From Kangiella koreensis DSM 16069 (lineage in GTDB: Bacteria; Pseudomonadota; Gammaproteobacteria; Enterobacterales; Kangiellaceae): a DNA stretch of 64,000 nt. The DNA is taken from NCBI RefSeq assembly GCF_000024085.1, contig NC_013166.1:1488001-1552000 (forward strand), given 5' to 3'. Below the pieces are notes generated by a model that saw only the letters and a list, made by a program, of their open reading frames with translations, ran no database searches and had not been told where the DNA came from. The position numbers were made by a program, and so were the translations under genes. Positions 1 through 10,359 of the stretch are shown in pieces. Every line of letters starts with the position of its first letter. Position 1 is the first letter of the stretch.

Positions 1-657
1 GAACAATGTGCGATTAGGCAGGTTGGTCAACTCATCATGATAAGCCAGATAACGCGCTTCTCGTTCCTTAAGTTTAAGATCAGTAATATCTTTAATCGTC
101 CAAACCAATCCTTGAGTTTGCCCATCCAATTCCAAGGCTTTGGCTTTGCACTCAAAAAAACGACCGTCATTATGCTCTACGAGAATATTGCCACTGTCAT
201 CTTGTTTCATCAGAGCCTTGCGCAGCTGATTAATAACAACTTCTGGGTTTTTAATATTCTTAAAGAGGTGTTGACAGATTTTGCGGTAGCTTAAAGACTG
301 GAGTTCTCTTGCTGTCAGATTGAGCATTTTAAGTACGGTATCATTATAGGCCGTCGGAATGCCGTCGGAATTGACTTGCACTATACCATCATAACCGGCA
401 TCCATGGTGACTCTCAGCTTACGAATACTCTGCTCAAGTTCGCTTTTTACTTCCTCAAGCTCAGTCAATTTGCTTTGTAACTGATTAAAGCGTTGACGCG
501 ACTCGCCAGAATTTAATGATAAAGAACGCTCATACCAAAGACGTTCTTCTTCAGCCCTGTTATAAGCTTCATCAATCGCCTTTAGAAAACTTTTTGGCAG
601 AAGGTTATGATCACCATTTAAATAATGTTGAATTTGACGATTTAATAATTTATGCAT
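1..657 (-). CDS. PAS-GGDEF signalling protein, 3' part outside window
   Basis: Partial gene reading off the left edge; I translated 219 codons on the minus strand from the ATG at 655-657. A GAGG-type ribosome site (AGAGGTAGGC) sits directly upstream. The first ~80 residues are charged and helical, probably coiled coil. A PAS-like sensor follows (around MDAGYDGIVQVNSDGIPTAY) and closes with WTIKDITDLK. The visible end, YLAYHDELTNLPNRTLF, is the standard opening of a GGDEF diguanylate cyclase domain; a further EAL domain cannot be judged. No membrane segment is visible in this part, so the protein is probably cytoplasmic and acts in cyclic-di-GMP turnover. It lies 8 bp after a small membrane ORF and is probably co-transcribed with it. 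Confidence 0.85.
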   Translation of the reverse strand, partial: MHKLLNRQIQHYLNGDHNLLPKSFLKAIDEAYNRAEEERLWYERSLSLNSGESRQRFNQLQSKLTELEEVKSELEQSIRKLRVTMDAGYDGIVQVNSDGIPTAYNDTVLKMLNLTARELQSLSYRKICQHLFKNIKNPEVVINQLRKALMKQDDSGNILVEHNDGRFFECKAKALELDGQTQGLVWTIKDITDLKLKEREARYLAYHDELTNLPNRTLF

Positions 658-665
658 GCCTACCT

Positions 666-872
666 CTAAAGATATCGTTTGTAGGTAGAGCTTGCTTGAC
701 GCTTTACTTTACAAAAATCAGGAGGGGCATGGTCACGACTATGACGAACATAACTGTGTTGTGATAATAAACGGGAACTAAAAGGGATTAAGGCAAGCAG
801 TATTGCAAGCCCCACAAAGAATGGCGATAACTCCGTCATCCAAGCCATAGAAATAACCCCATAAAACTCCAT
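666..872 (-). CDS. small single-pass membrane protein, hypothetical
   Basis: A 68-residue ORF just ahead of the PAS-GGDEF gene, ending 8 bp before that start. It has one hydrophobic segment (about residues 16-32, FFVGLAILLALIPF) followed by a basic, His/Arg-rich tail. An internal ATG at 848 is preceded by GGGG about 12 bases upstream and may be the true start; the ATG at 872 has no clear ribosome site. I do not recognise a family. The position suggests co-expression with the cyclic-di-GMP gene, under the palindrome at 952-975. Confidence 0.4.
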   Translation of the reverse strand: MEFYGVISMAWMTELSPFFVGLAILLALIPFSSRLLSQHSYVRHSRDHAPPDFCKVKRQASSTYKRYL

Positions 873-897
873 CTATAGGTTATTTCTACCACTTCAC

Positions 898-975
898 ATT
901 TGCATTGTCAATTTAATGAGACACTGCAAACCCCTTTATTTTAACAGGATTTGACAATGCAAATTTGCATTGTCA
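898..975. promoter_or_regulatory. 24-bp perfect palindrome plus separate half-site
   Basis: Positions 952-975 are a perfect 24-bp palindrome whose left half is TGACAATGCAAA. Thirteen bases of its right half (ATTTGCATTGTCA) recur exactly at 898-910, 65 bp away, about six helical turns. No T-run follows on the minus strand, so a simple terminator for fadH is unlikely. The location, after fadH and before the small membrane ORF and PAS-GGDEF gene, fits an operator for a dimeric repressor with an auxiliary half-site. The regulator is not identifiable from this window. Confidence 0.5.
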
Positions 976-980
976 GAGTC

Positions 981-3056
<2,076 letters not shown>

Positions 3057-3123
3057 TCAAGGCAATCCCCTGCAATAATCCTAAAGTACATATTTGATTA
3101 CAAATTGAAAGAATAGCGAAGCC

Positions 3124-3136
3124 CTTGTAATACAAG
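3124..3136. repeat. short palindrome in fadH-sppA divergent region
   Basis: CTTGTA-A-TACAAG is a 13-base perfect palindrome in the 235-bp gap between the divergent fadH and sppA starts. It could be a binding site for a dimeric regulator of either gene. No confident -35/-10 pair could be assigned here, so this is only a candidate. Confidence 0.25.
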
Positions 3137-3237
3137 AGGTTATAAAAACTAATTAAATTCAACACTAGTCATAAAACAAACAATTTGTATAGAATGTCGC
3201 CAGGTAAAACTATTTTAACTAGAAAAGGTACTTTCAC

Positions 3238-5115
3238 GTGTCACAACCTAACTCAATGATCGGTAAATTCTTTTATCGTGTATGGAAAACAGTCGATGTA
3301 GCTGGCCGTTTAATGATCGGTCTTATTGCTCTGACAATTTTTATCTTATTTGTTCGTGGTTGCGCAAGTGGCCCTGACCTACCCAAGGTAGACGATGGCG
3401 CTGCGCTGATTCTTGCTCCCAAAGGCATTATCGTTGAACAAGAAACTTACCTCGACCCAGTGGCACGAGCCATGCAGGAAGCGCAAGGCACTGCTCCCAA
3501 TGAGACCTCGATTTATGACTTGCTTGATGCTATTGAGTACGCCAAAAATGATGACCGCATCAGTGTTATGGTTATCAACGTCAATAGCCTACAAGGCGTT
3601 TACGCAGGTATCAGTAAATATCAGGACCTTCGCAGAGCAATCGACGACTTTAAAGAAAGCGGTAAAAAAGTAATCGCGGTTGGTGACTATTATATGCAAG
3701 GTCAATACTACCTCGCCTCTTCTGCCGATGAAGTTTACATGAATCCATTTGGCATGTTGATGTTTGAAGGTCTTGGCCGCAACGGCACCTACTTTAAATC
3801 AGCGTTAGATAACCTTGGTGTTAAAGTTCATGTTTTCCGCGTGGGTACCTTCAAATCAGCCGTAGAGCCATTCATTCGTGACGACATGTCTGAAGCTGCT
3901 AAAGAAGCTAACTTAGAATGGTTAGGCGACTTGTGGACACATATGAAGCAAGATCTTGCTGCATCACGCAATATGTCAGTTGAAGAGTTTGATTCGTTCA
4001 TTGAGAACTATCTGGTCAAATTCGAAGCAGCCAATGGCGATAGCGGTGAACTTGCCGTGCAAGAAGGTTTCGTCGACAAATTAATGACCCGCGGTGAATT
4101 CCGTCAATACATGATTGATATGGTTGGTCTTAATGAGAAGAAAGATTCTTATAAAGCCATCAGTCACAAAAACTATTTAAAATCTGTTAGACCACTGGTT
4201 GAGCTTCCAAGCAACAAAGACACGGTCGCTGTTATTGTTGCCAAAGGTGAAATTGTCGATGGTAGTCGTAAAGAAGGTGTTATAGGTGGCGACAGTACAG
4301 CTCGCTTAATCCAAAAAGCCCGTCTTGATGACAAAGTAAAAGCGATTGTGTTGCGTGTCGATAGCCCAGGAGGCAGCGCCTTTGCTTCTGAAGTGATTCG
4401 CAGTGAACTAGAACGAGCTCAGAACGAAGGTAAAATTGTTGTTGCTTCTATGGGCGGTGTCGCTGCATCTGGTGGTTACTGGATTTCAGCAACTTCTGAC
4501 GAAATTTGGGCGCACCCAACTACCATTACTGGCTCAATTGGTATCTTCGGTATGATTCCAACTTTTGAAGAGCCTCTGAATAAACTAGGGGTTTATCGTG
4601 ATGGTGTAGGCACTACTAAGTGGACATTAGCCTTCGATCCAATGGATGGTATCTCACCTGAAATTGCTCAGCTCATTCAACGCAGCATCGAACGTGGCTA
4701 TGAGCGTTTCTTATCACTTGTTGGTGAAGGTCGTAACATGACCATAGAAGAGGTGGATCAAATCGCACAGGGCCGAGTATGGTCGGGCGAAGATGCGCAC
4801 CGTTTAGGTTTAGTTGACCAACTGGGTGATCTGGAAGATGCAATTGAATCAGCCGCCAAACTTGCCAACATTGGTGATGACTATGCGGTTAAATTCATCA
4901 AGCGCGAACTTAGTGCTGAAGAAATTTTCATCCGCAACCTGCTTGATCAAGCAAAAGCGGAAGGCAAGCTTGATGCTGTGATTGCACAACTTAAAGATAG
5001 CGAAACTGATGTTATTGGCCACGTTTTAGGACGCGCTAAAGGCATCGTTAATATCTTTAACAACTTCAACGATCCAAGCCATGTCTATGCACACTGTATG
5101 TGTGTTGACCTATAA
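3238..5115 (+). CDS. sppA: signal peptide peptidase SppA, 67K type
   Basis: 625 residues (E. coli SppA is 618). Membrane-anchored serine protease that degrades cleaved signal peptides. One N-terminal transmembrane anchor (about residues 20-42) precedes two tandem S49 domains. The catalytic pair is visible: Lys206 in the N-terminal repeat (GTFKSAVEPF) and Ser411 in the C-terminal repeat (GGVAASGGYW). The start is GTG at 3238, preceded by AAAGGT about 10 bases upstream. The gene is monocistronic and ends in a strong terminator. Confidence 0.96.
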   Translation: MSQPNSMIGKFFYRVWKTVDVAGRLMIGLIALTIFILFVRGCASGPDLPKVDDGAALILAPKGIIVEQETYLDPVARAMQEAQGTAPNETSIYDLLDAIEYAKNDDRISVMVINVNSLQGVYAGISKYQDLRRAIDDFKESGKKVIAVGDYYMQGQYYLASSADEVYMNPFGMLMFEGLGRNGTYFKSALDNLGVKVHVFRVGTFKSAVEPFIRDDMSEAAKEANLEWLGDLWTHMKQDLAASRNMSVEEFDSFIENYLVKFEAANGDSGELAVQEGFVDKLMTRGEFRQYMIDMVGLNEKKDSYKAISHKNYLKSVRPLVELPSNKDTVAVIVAKGEIVDGSRKEGVIGGDSTARLIQKARLDDKVKAIVLRVDSPGGSAFASEVIRSELERAQNEGKIVVASMGGVAASGGYWISATSDEIWAHPTTITGSIGIFGMIPTFEEPLNKLGVYRDGVGTTKWTLAFDPMDGISPEIAQLIQRSIERGYERFLSLVGEGRNMTIEEVDQIAQGRVWSGEDAHRLGLVDQLGDLEDAIESAAKLANIGDDYAVKFIKRELSAEEIFIRNLLDQAKAEGKLDAVIAQLKDSETDVIGHVLGRAKGIVNIFNNFNDPSHVYAHCMCVDL

Positions 5116-5133
5116 CTGACAAGGCTAGCAAAT

Positions 5134-5160
5134 AAAAGGCGCTATTCATTAGCGCCTTTT
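5134..5160 (+). terminator. terminator of sppA
   Basis: Perfect stem AAAAGGCGCTA / TAGCGCCTTTT with a 5-base loop and a T-run, 19 bp after the sppA stop. Confidence 0.9.
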
Positions 5161-5287
5161 TTATGCCTGCTATCAATTTATTTAACCCCTCCTAAAGCTC
5201 TTCCAACGTCTGCTTACAAATTGTAAACACAGTTCATAAATACCTCATTTAAAATAAAAACTATACAAATACATTTCAAGGCTCTCT

Positions 5288-5732
5288 ATGAAATCTTTAA
5301 TAACTACTCTAGCAGTTTGTTTTATATCAACGACATCTTATGGTAATGCTTTGCAAACAGCTGATGAAGCGTTTAACAAAGAAATCCAGGCCATGGATAA
5401 GCAGCTATTTGATATAGCATTCAATCAATGCAACATTAAGCTTTGGAAAGATATTGTTTTATGACGACAGAACAGGCCTTAATACCTCTTTTGAAAAAGA
5501 AGTCAGATCTTTCGAAGATAAATGCTCAAAACCTTTTGATGTTACCCGGCAGTTGGTCTCATCTGAAGTCCATCAGCTGGGTGATTACGGCGCGTTACAA
5601 ACTGGGAAACACAACTTCTATGTCGATGGTAACTTAGTCGAGAAAGCAGAGTTTATTGTAATTTGGGAACGCACAGCCGACAGCTGGATGGTTAAGAGAG
5701 TCGTTAGTTATGACCATCAAGCTGTGGAGTAG
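5288..5732 (+). pseudogene. frameshifted DUF4440/SnoaL-like secreted protein
   Basis: Two overlapping frames make one apparent gene. The first (5288-5464) starts at ATG and encodes a signal peptide (MKSLITTLAVCFISTTSYGNA) plus the start of an NTF2-like fold (FDIAFNQCNIKLWKDI), then stops at TGA. The remainder continues in another frame, open to 5732, as FYDDRTGLNTSFEKEVRSF and ending WMVKRVVSYDHQ, typical of the C-terminal half of DUF4440 proteins. About six residues usually present between these halves are missing, so a small deletion that is not a multiple of three fits. It could be a sequencing error, but the missing residues favour true decay. An ATG- or TTG-initiated fragment of the second half may still be translated. 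Confidence 0.6.
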
Positions 5733-5758
5733 TGAAGCACATGTCGGTTCTGATATAA

Positions 5759-5809
5759 GATGGGTTAGCATTTATGCGTAACCCATCGTTTAATTGATTG
5801 ATGGGTTAC
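5759..5809. repeat. hairpin plus direct copy after the pseudogene
   Basis: GATGGGTTA (5759-5767) pairs with TAACCCATC (5779-5787), and a further GATGGGTTACG copy lies at 5799-5809, giving two alternative stems. It may be a degraded terminator for the frameshifted gene; only a weak T-run follows. Confidence 0.4.
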
Positions 5810-5978
5810 GACTATGCCTACCCCACTCTATGACTTTTAATCAACTGCAAAAAGCGCTGGGATTCATGACATTCATCCCAGCCTACAAATTGCGTTAACT
5901 TAATTCTTAACGCTTCTGAGAAAGTAGGGCCTGCCCCAAGGAAGGTCCCCCTTAAGTAATAACTCCTACCAAAAGGGC

Positions 5979-6007
5979 TGTCATCCTGAATTTAATTCAG
6001 GATCTGC
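5979..6007. repeat. REP-like palindrome (TCATCCTGAA type), copy 1
   Basis: Palindromic repeat with arms TCATCCTGAA and TTCAGGATC, followed by TGCTCTTA. Two more copies are at 35173-35201 (opposite orientation) and 35320-35348. Copies share flanking bases beyond the palindrome, so this is a dispersed repeat family. Between 5733 and 6100 I see no gene. Confidence 0.75.
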
Positions 6008-6068
6008 TCTTAGCTCTGTCAGACTCCTCGAAGATTATATTCTTCAATGCCAGAAACTACAGGCACAA

Positions 6069-6095
6069 AAAAAGCCTGCTCGAGGCAGGCTTTTT
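6069..6095 (-). terminator. distal terminator after tRNA-Asp repeat unit
   Basis: Stem AAAAAGCCTGC / GCAGGCTTTTT with loop TCGAG. Read on the minus strand it has a T-run. It is nearly identical to the proximal terminator at 6253-6278, so the terminator is part of the duplicated unit. Confidence 0.8.
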
Positions 6096-6101
6096 AAATA
6101 G

Positions 6102-6252
6102 TGGCGGAGCGGACGGGACTATCAATTACATCCCTGTAATTGACCACTTCGTGGCCATCGTCACTTCGTTCCGATGTTCAAAATCGTTCCAGACGATTTT
6201 GTCGAACACCGCTCTCGCGGGTTCTTCGTCCCTATAAAATTGGGGGATAAAA
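6102..6252 (-). ncRNA. RtT-like repeat element downstream of tRNA-Asp
   Basis: Positions 6102-6120 (TGGCGGAGCGGACGGGACT) exactly copy the last 19 bases of tRNA-Asp, whose true end is at 6286, giving a 184-bp period. Between them is a structured segment. A hairpin at 6176-6207 has a GTTC...GAAC outer pair around AAAATCGT/ACGATTTT. A short CCGC-CGCGG stem and GGTTCTTCGTC follow. Smaller TTC-loop hairpins lie near 6145-6165. The 27 bases at 6177-6203 recur exactly near tRNA-Ser and at 61660. The architecture matches the E. coli tyrT repeats that give RtT RNA, recalled from literature. Function unknown. Confidence 0.7.
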
Positions 6253-6278
6253 AAAAGCCTGCTCGAAAGCAGGCTTTT
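6253..6278 (-). terminator. proximal terminator of tRNA-Asp
   Basis: Stem AAAAGCCTGC / GCAGGCTTTT, 7 bases after the tRNA CCA end on the minus strand, with a run of T. It is a near-copy of the terminator at 6069-6095. Confidence 0.85.
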
Positions 6279-6285
6279 AGGATAG

Positions 6286-6362
6286 TGGCGGAGCGGACGG
6301 GACTCGAACCCGCGACCCCCGGCGTGACAGGCCGGTATTCTAACCAGCTGAACTACCGCTCC
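6286..6362 (-). tRNA. tRNA-Asp (GTC)
   Basis: 77 nt on the minus strand. It has acceptor GGAGCGG pairing with CCGCTCC, D-arm GTTCAGCTGGTTAGAAT, anticodon loop CTGTCAC (anticodon GTC), T-loop GGGTTCGAGTCCC and an encoded CCA. Confidence 0.97.
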
Positions 6363-6433
6363 GCAGTATTTGTTAGGTCTCTTGCGAGTCTTAACAGGTG
6401 TTTCGCTGGTGACCTCATCGGTCGACGGAGCGC

Positions 6434-6462
6434 ATATTACTTTCGTTCATAGGGTAGGTCAA
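6434..6462 (-). promoter_or_regulatory. promoter of tRNA-Asp
   Basis: On the minus strand TTGACC (6457-6462), a 17-bp spacer and TAATAT (6434-6439), followed by a GC-rich GCGCTCC discriminator. This is the usual sigma-70 and stringent-control layout of stable RNA promoters. Confidence 0.8.
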
Positions 6463-6529
6463 CAACTTTTTTAGAAAAACATTTAACTTTTTAAAAATAC
6501 GCTTAAATGCTATCCAATTTGGTTATATT

Positions 6530-6982
6530 TCAGTCGGATAGAGGTATCCAGGAGATGATCCGGTCTTCAACTTCTTCAGCGGTAAGCTTTGTTTCGGAAA
6601 TAACTTTACCTTTAATGCTGTGCCCTTTCTTATGCACTAACTGTTTGTCACCAGAAATTAAATAATGCCAATCAGGAAGATCTTTACCCTCTGCTACCAG
6701 CCGATAAGCACAGGTATCTGGCAACCAAAAGTATTCTTCGATGGTGTCTGCAGTCAGTTGAACACAGTCAGGGACTTTTGAAGTACGATGCTCATAGTCA
6801 GTACAAGCTAAACTTTTAGTGTCGAGTAAGCGACAGGAAACATCGGTTTGCATCAAAAGGTCATCATCGTCGTCGATAAACTGCACACAGCAGCATTTGG
6901 CGCACCCGTCGCACAGTGATTCCCACTGCTCATGCGTCATGTCTTTTAACGCTGTGGTGAGCCAAAATTTATCGACACTCAT
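6530..6982 (-). CDS. ycgN: YcgN family cysteine-cluster protein
   Basis: 150 residues (E. coli YcgN is about 153). The family is UPF0260 and its biochemical role is unknown. An N-terminal cysteine cluster (CDGCAKCCC) and a second set (CRLLDTKSLAC, VPDC) look like metal or Fe-S ligands. The C-terminal region WHYLISGD...VHKKGHSIKGKV is conserved in the family. It starts 2 bp after the stop of ycgL, as in other gammaproteobacteria, so the two are probably co-transcribed. Likely cytoplasmic. Confidence 0.93.
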   Translation of the reverse strand: MSVDKFWLTTALKDMTHEQWESLCDGCAKCCCVQFIDDDDDLLMQTDVSCRLLDTKSLACTDYEHRTSKVPDCVQLTADTIEEYFWLPDTCAYRLVAEGKDLPDWHYLISGDKQLVHKKGHSIKGKVISETKLTAEEVEDRIISWIPLSD

Positions 6983-6984
6983 AG

Positions 6985-7251
6985 TTATTTTTTACCAGCG
7001 ATAAGTTGTGCAATTTCTTCTTCACTTGGTGGCATTTGCAGGAAGTAGCCCTCTTCTTCCAGTTTAGCTTTAACTTCGGCTATATCACATAGCGCCAGAC
7101 TCTGGCGTTCATTCAAATCCAAATGCATAACAAGTTCAGGCTCGCCCCAAACCTGGATCAAGCCTTCTGGCAAATCTTCGAAATCTGTCTCATAAGGAAC
7201 ATAAAGATAAGTATCTGGTTTCTTGGCGCTTTTATAAATACTGCACATCAT
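6985..7251 (-). CDS. ycgL: YcgL domain protein
   Basis: 88 residues. MMCSIYKSAKKPDTYLYVP and the C-terminal GYFLQMPPSEEE match the small YcgL family (UPF0745); function unknown. It lies between rnd and ycgN in the conserved order fadD-rnd-ycgL-ycgN. Two adjacent ATG codons make the exact start uncertain by one residue. Confidence 0.93.
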   Translation of the reverse strand: MMCSIYKSAKKPDTYLYVPYETDFEDLPEGLIQVWGEPELVMHLDLNERQSLALCDIAEVKAKLEEEGYFLQMPPSEEEIAQLIAGKK

Positions 7252-7340
7252 AATAAGGTTTCTCGCAAAACTTTGGGTTGAAACAAAAAATGGTTAGGCT
7301 CTAAGCTTTGAACTCTAAGTTCTGAATTCTAAGTAAAAAG

Positions 7341-8495
7341 CTAGATAAATTCTTGCATGGCCTGTTTAAATGGCTCTTCAAGCAGGCGCTGGCGCCAGCT
7401 GTTCCAGAATCGATTAGGACGTCCCTTAAAGCCTAACGTCATCTTTATATAGTACTCGATCAGACGTCGATTACATAAAGCCTCTGCCGGAATACTGTTC
7501 AGGTTTGCTACTTTTTCAACCTCAGCTTTCAAGGCATTGAACATGGCTTTACTTTTGGGGATCTTATGGAAAGGCTGTAGTGGCTCTGGCCACTGCTCTT
7601 TATCCACCTGGTCAGCCAGTTCAATTTGATGAATCATCTCGGCCCCATACTTTCGTATACTGCCACGATGACAGCCCATAGAAAGCAAATCACCAATACT
7701 TGTTTTTTCTTTCTGACTAACCTCAATTAGATGATGGTCACGAAATACAAAGGTCTTAGGAATGTTGTTATCGCGTGCAAGTGTTTCGCGCCATTGCGCT
7801 AGTTTTTGCAAACGATTGAGCTGGAATTGATTTAAACGAAAAGCGCCTTTAACTTTAAGATAAGCTTCAGCATAATCATCCGCTTGAATAATGGCTGCGA
7901 AAATACTGTTCACATCTTCAATGACACATTCAAACAAGCCTTTTTCTAACAAGCTATCGCGCAGTCGATAATAGACCGGCATCAGGTATTGAACATCCTG
8001 CGCGGCATACACCCTCTGCTCTTGACTTAATGGGCGTTGCAGCCAGTCGGTTTTGGTATGTTCTTTATCTAACACAACACTGAGGAAGTGCTCAACAATA
8101 TTGCCATAACCTACACTTAAACCTATACCATCAAGTGATGCTGCAATTTGCGTATCGAACACCTGGTTAAACTCAAAGCCATACTGATGGTAAAGTGCTT
8201 CCAGATCCTCACTACAACTATGCAGAGCCTTGACTACCGATGTTGAAGCAAACAACTCGGTTAATGCTGATAAATCATCAAATGCTAAAGGATCAATCAG
8301 GTAAATTTCCTTGCCATCGTAAATCTGGATCAGCGCAAGACGGTGAAAATAGGTATTAGTTCTATCAAACTCAGTATCGACGGCCAGCTCTTTAAGGGCC
8401 AACCACGACTGACAAAGCTCTTGTAAACGTTCAGGATCAGACACAGTTTCAACATGAACTGAGTCTTGGTGTTGCTCTAAATGAAATCGTGCCAA
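7341..8495 (-). CDS. rnd: ribonuclease D
   Basis: 384 residues (E. coli 375). 3'-5' exoribonuclease that trims tRNA precursors and other stable RNA. The DEDD exonuclease domain begins with Asp40 and Glu42 (AVDTEFDRTNTY), continues through QIAASLDG and closes with the YAAQDVQYL motif. An HRDC-type helical domain (residues about 205-300) follows. The start is TTG, supported by a good AGGAG seven bases upstream; no in-frame ATG lies nearby. fadD precedes it, as in E. coli. Confidence 0.95.
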   Translation of the reverse strand: MARFHLEQHQDSVHVETVSDPERLQELCQSWLALKELAVDTEFDRTNTYFHRLALIQIYDGKEIYLIDPLAFDDLSALTELFASTSVVKALHSCSEDLEALYHQYGFEFNQVFDTQIAASLDGIGLSVGYGNIVEHFLSVVLDKEHTKTDWLQRPLSQEQRVYAAQDVQYLMPVYYRLRDSLLEKGLFECVIEDVNSIFAAIIQADDYAEAYLKVKGAFRLNQFQLNRLQKLAQWRETLARDNNIPKTFVFRDHHLIEVSQKEKTSIGDLLSMGCHRGSIRKYGAEMIHQIELADQVDKEQWPEPLQPFHKIPKSKAMFNALKAEVEKVANLNSIPAEALCNRRLIEYYIKMTLGFKGRPNRFWNSWRQRLLEEPFKQAMQEFI

Positions 8496-8564
8496 TGTTA
8501 TGCTCCTGACGCTCGTCTATGAGCGTCATGGGATGAAAGATTATTTGCGCAATTATTCGCGTAA

Positions 8565-10223
8565 CTATTTACGCAATTCTTTGCGAAGGATTTTACCGAC
8601 ATTGCTCTTAGGAAGTTCATCTCTGAATTCAACAACTTTAGGGATCTTGTATCCGGTCAAGTGCTCGCGAGCATGTTTGATAACATCCTCTTCGGTTAAA
8701 GTGCTGTCCTTTTTAACTACAACCACTTTAACCACCTCTCCTTTTACTTCGTCCGGCTCACCAATTGCAGCAACCTCAAGCACACTTGGATGCAAAGCAA
8801 CGACATCTTCAATCTCGTTCGGATAAACGTTAAAGCCAGAGACAAGAATCATGTCTTTCTTACGATCAACAATTCGTAGATAGCCTTTGTCATCAATAGT
8901 CGCCATGTCGCCCGTGGCTAGCCAGCCATCCTCTTTTAGAACCTCTGCGGTTTCTTGTGGACGATTCAAATAACCTTTCATAATCTGTGGGCCTTTGACC
9001 CAAAGCTCGCCAGGTTGACCAATATCAACTTCGTTACCCTCTTCGTCTCGAACCTCGACATCCGTAGACGGAATCGGCAAACCAATTGTACCGTTATAGG
9101 ATTCTAAATCGAGCGGGTTCATGCTAACTACGGGTGAAGTTTCGGTTAGCCCATAGCCTTCAAGTAAAGGTGTTTTAGTTAGTTCTTGCCATCTTTCGGC
9201 AACTGACTTTTGCACAGCCATACCGCCGCCGACAGAAAGTTTTAATTGACTGAAATCTAGCTCGCGAAATGCTGGCGTATTGAGCAAACCATTAAATAAG
9301 GTATTAACTCCAGTTAATGCCGTAAATGGAAACTTTCTCAAGGTTTTACAGAAGTCTTTCATGTCGCGCGGATTAGTAATATAAATATTATGCCCACCCG
9401 CCTTGGTAAAGAGCAGACAGTTCACGCATAGAGAAAAAATATGGTAAAGAGGAAGCGCTGTAATAATTGTTTCTTGTCCTTCATCAAGGAATGGCCCCAT
9501 CCAGGCATGAGTTTGTAACACGTTGGCAACCATATTGCGATGCGTCAGCACTGCCCCTTTTGAGACACCGGTTGTTCCTCCGGTATATTGCAAAAAGGCG
9601 GTATCCTCAGCGGTAAGCTCAACAGGCTTAACTTCTTTAGCAGCTCCTTTTGTCATGGCATCAACAAAGCTATGAGCCTGCTCTAGATTAAAGTTCGGTA
9701 CCATTTTTTTAAGATACTTAACCACAAAATTAACAATAAATCGTTTGGGCTGCGGACACATATCGCCAACCTGAGTGACAATAATATGTTTCAAATTAGT
9801 TTTCTCGACAACGCTCTGCAAAGTATCGCCAAAGTTGGCCAATATAACGATAGCGTTTGCTTCACTGTCATTGAGTTGATGCTCAAGCTCACGCGGCGTA
9901 TATAAAGGATTAACGTTAACCACAGCCAGCCCAGCACGGAAAGCGCCGAACAAACACACAGGATATTGCAATAAATTCGGCATCATCAAAGCAAGCTTGT
10001 CGCCTTTTTGGAGCCCTAATTCATTTTGCAGGTAGGAAGCAAAATCTCGAGCCTTCTGATCAAGCTCTCGGTAGGTTAAGGTGACGCCCAAATTAGTGAC
10101 GGCCGGTCTATCACCGAATTTTTCGACACTTTCATCGAAAATGGCCATCAGGCTTGAATATTGTTCAGGATCAATCGTTTGCTGAACTTCTTTTGGGTAA
10201 TGCTTTAACCAGATTTTGTCCAT
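8565..10223 (-). CDS. fadD: long-chain fatty acid-CoA ligase
   Basis: 552 residues. Activates imported fatty acids to acyl-CoA at the inner membrane, the entry step of beta-oxidation. The adenylate-forming signatures are present in order: P-loop [24 protein letters not shown], the hinge [22 protein letters not shown], and the C-terminal catalytic lysine region [15 protein letters not shown] start with AGGAAG eight bases upstream. Followed by rnd 69 bp downstream. FadH at 981-3002 and the acyl-CoA dehydrogenase at 19988-21685 belong to the same pathway. Confidence 0.96.
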   Translation of the reverse strand: MDKIWLKHYPKEVQQTIDPEQYSSLMAIFDESVEKFGDRPAVTNLGVTLTYRELDQKARDFASYLQNELGLQKGDKLALMMPNLLQYPVCLFGAFRAGLAVVNVNPLYTPRELEHQLNDSEANAIVILANFGDTLQSVVEKTNLKHIIVTQVGDMCPQPKRFIVNFVVKYLKKMVPNFNLEQAHSFVDAMTKGAAKEVKPVELTAEDTAFLQYTGGTTGVSKGAVLTHRNMVANVLQTHAWMGPFLDEGQETIITALPLYHIFSLCVNCLLFTKAGGHNIYITNPRDMKDFCKTLRKFPFTALTGVNTLFNGLLNTPAFRELDFSQLKLSVGGGMAVQKSVAERWQELTKTPLLEGYGLTETSPVVSMNPLDLESYNGTIGLPIPSTDVEVRDEEGNEVDIGQPGELWVKGPQIMKGYLNRPQETAEVLKEDGWLATGDMATIDDKGYLRIVDRKKDMILVSGFNVYPNEIEDVVALHPSVLEVAAIGEPDEVKGEVVKVVVVKKDSTLTEEDVIKHAREHLTGYKIPKVVEFRDELPKSNVGKILRKELRK

Positions 10224-10359
10224 GTAGCTTCCTGTTTATAGCTATGATTAATAAATTTTATGGCCAAGAAAAGTAACCGATCGTATTGAATAAGGCAACT
10301 TTTAACAGCCAGTTGTCGTATTTTGAGCGTGATTTTCCAATAACTGGTTACCTTTCCAT

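Noticed and set aside
6174..6452. Plus-strand 92-aa ORF (contains ERTGLEPATPGVTGRYS)
   Set aside because: It is the antisense reading of tRNA-Asp; this peptide type is a familiar false gene across tRNAs.
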